NCBI GenBank assembly: GCA_018335935.1
Contig: JAGXRG010000013.1
Location: 124,001 to 188,000, forward strand
Length of the DNA: 64,000 bases
Direction: 5' to 3'
Origin: Chitinophagaceae bacterium
GTDB lineage: Bacteria; Bacteroidota; Bacteroidia; Chitinophagales; Chitinophagaceae
A program made the translations under genes and the position numbers. Positions within the stretch are counted from its first letter, which is position 1. Each line of letters starts with the position of its first letter. The notes under the pieces were generated by a model. That model saw nothing but the letters and a program-made list of their open reading frames with translations, had not been told where the DNA came from and made no database searches. Shown here in pieces: positions 63,519-64,000 of this stretch.

Positions 63519-63526
63519 TATTTTTG
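63519..63526 (+). promoter_or_regulatory. -7 promoter box of tRNA-Arg(TCG)
   Basis: TATTTTTG matches TAnnTTTG exactly and lies 15 bases before the tRNA. A TTG at 63501-63503 gives a spacer of 15, shorter than usual. Confidence 0.5.
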
Positions 63527-63541
63527 GCAAATAATTACTTT

Positions 63542-63614
63542 GATCCCATAGTTCAATGGATTAGAATATCAGATTTCGGCTCTGATGATGAGGGTTCGAA
63601 TCCTTCTGGGATCA
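63542..63614 (+). tRNA. tRNA-Arg (anticodon TCG)
   Basis: The 73-base cloverleaf has acceptor GATCCCA/TGGGATC, discriminator A, anticodon stem TCAGA/TCTGA, loop TTTCGGC and anticodon TCG, plus a GGTTCGAATCC T-arm. CCA is not encoded. Confidence 0.95.
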
Positions 63615-63726
63615 CATTTTTAATAAGTTATTCACTATTCACTTTTAGGTTTTAAAACTTAAGTTGTTTTTAACCTTATTTTAAGTATTTTGCACCCTAC
63701 ATTTTTCAACAACTAAAAACCAACAC

Positions 63727-64000
63727 TTGAAACGAATTTTAAATTTTACCTTAATAGTATTATTTGCTTTCGCAACATCTATTCAGGCACAAAAGTCAAT
63801 GGATTATAACGTGCTTTTTAAATCAGGCAATTTTCTTCCCGAAAAAAATATTAATTCACTTCAGAAAGAAGATGCACTTTTTCAAAAAAGCAAATTTGAT
63901 CAGCAATATTTTGTTGTATTGCAGTTTAATCAGCTACCAACTGAAGAAGCAAAAAAAGAGTTACAAAAAGCAGGCATTGAATTGGTAGAGTATATCCCGA
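63727..64000 (+). CDS. Secreted protein, 5' part (subtilase-type N-terminal region)
   Basis: A TTG at 63727 opens a frame that runs off the right edge (91 visible codons). The signal peptide FTLIVLFAFATSIQAQ is followed by FVVLQFNQLPTEEAKKELQKAG and ELVEYIP. This pattern is the N-terminal pro-region typical of S8 serine peptidases of Bacteroidota; I recognise it from memory. No catalytic residue is in view. A TTG-N19-TATTTTG promoter-like element lies about 35-60 bases upstream. An out-of-frame ATG frame inside it is a shadow. Confidence 0.65.
   Translation, partial: MKRILNFTLIVLFAFATSIQAQKSMDYNVLFKSGNFLPEKNINSLQKEDALFQKSKFDQQYFVVLQFNQLPTEEAKKELQKAGIELVEYIP

Noticed and set aside
63764-63988. 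Open frame starting at an ATG in the last 240 bases
   Set aside because: It is out of frame with the TTG-started secreted protein at 63727, which has a signal peptide and a recognisable region; this frame is a shadow.

Overview
The window is AT-rich chromosomal DNA from a member of the Bacteroidota, probably a Chitinophagales-type lineage (the rank below phylum is inference). The evidence is lineage-typical genes (fused E1 alpha/beta dehydrogenase, DUF1573 and DUF4294 proteins, type IX secretion C-terminal sorting domains, a galactokinase/SSS transporter cluster), many promoter boxes of the Bacteroidota form TTG-N17-20-TAnnTTTG, and AT-rich start regions without Shine-Dalgarno sequences. No rRNA, CRISPR array, insertion sequence or phage is visible.

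Layout. 1-10.5 kb: dihydroorotase, a short MutS-like ATPase, a SulP anion transporter, etfB-etfA, rsmA overlapping a D-2-hydroxyacid dehydrogenase, and convergently a fused 2-oxoacid dehydrogenase E1. 10.5-24 kb: two DUF1573 proteins, ubiX, a very short type IX-sorted protein, a peroxiredoxin, a polysaccharide deacetylase, a nitronate monooxygenase-like protein, recQ, lon, dxr-rseP-aat, then a striking set of phase-locked 7-bp repeats and a DUF4294 protein. 24-35 kb: rny, three consecutive small outer-membrane-barrel paralogues, coaD-ribF, a DEAD-box helicase, DAHP synthase/chorismate mutase with aroB, a CoA-transferase and a small Cys-rich secreted protein. 35-44.5 kb: tRNA-Gly and tRNA-Leu, each followed by its own terminator, folate cyclo-ligase-lpxK-rnr with overlapping ends, prfB with its programmed +1 frameshift, a YkgJ-type protein, a Cys/Met gamma-family PLP enzyme, asnB and tRNA-Arg(ACG).

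44.8-58.5 kb is the most unusual part. A nucleotide-translocase-like membrane protein with HEAT repeats has no normal start codon for its first ~90 residues. It is followed by a free-standing cyclic-nucleotide-binding protein, a convergent HD-domain protein, a 2512-residue type IX-secreted subtilase-like protein, and a TPR/transmembrane class III adenylate cyclase. The secreted protein contains 16 copies of the hexapeptide SRAIVN inserted into an MBG-type domain. Together these may form a cAMP-linked membrane and cell-surface module; this is inference from adjacency and domain content.

58.9-64 kb: a galactose cluster (galK, galT, SSS symporter, small membrane protein), a DUF2147 protein, tRNA-Arg(TCG), and the start of another secreted protein that resembles a subtilase N-terminus.

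Three themes run across the window. Several genes have a promoter -7 box only 4-7 bases before the start codon, implying leaderless mRNAs. Heptanucleotide-periodic tracts sit at gene 3' ends and supply stop codons. A ~85-base double-hairpin interspersed repeat occurs three times.
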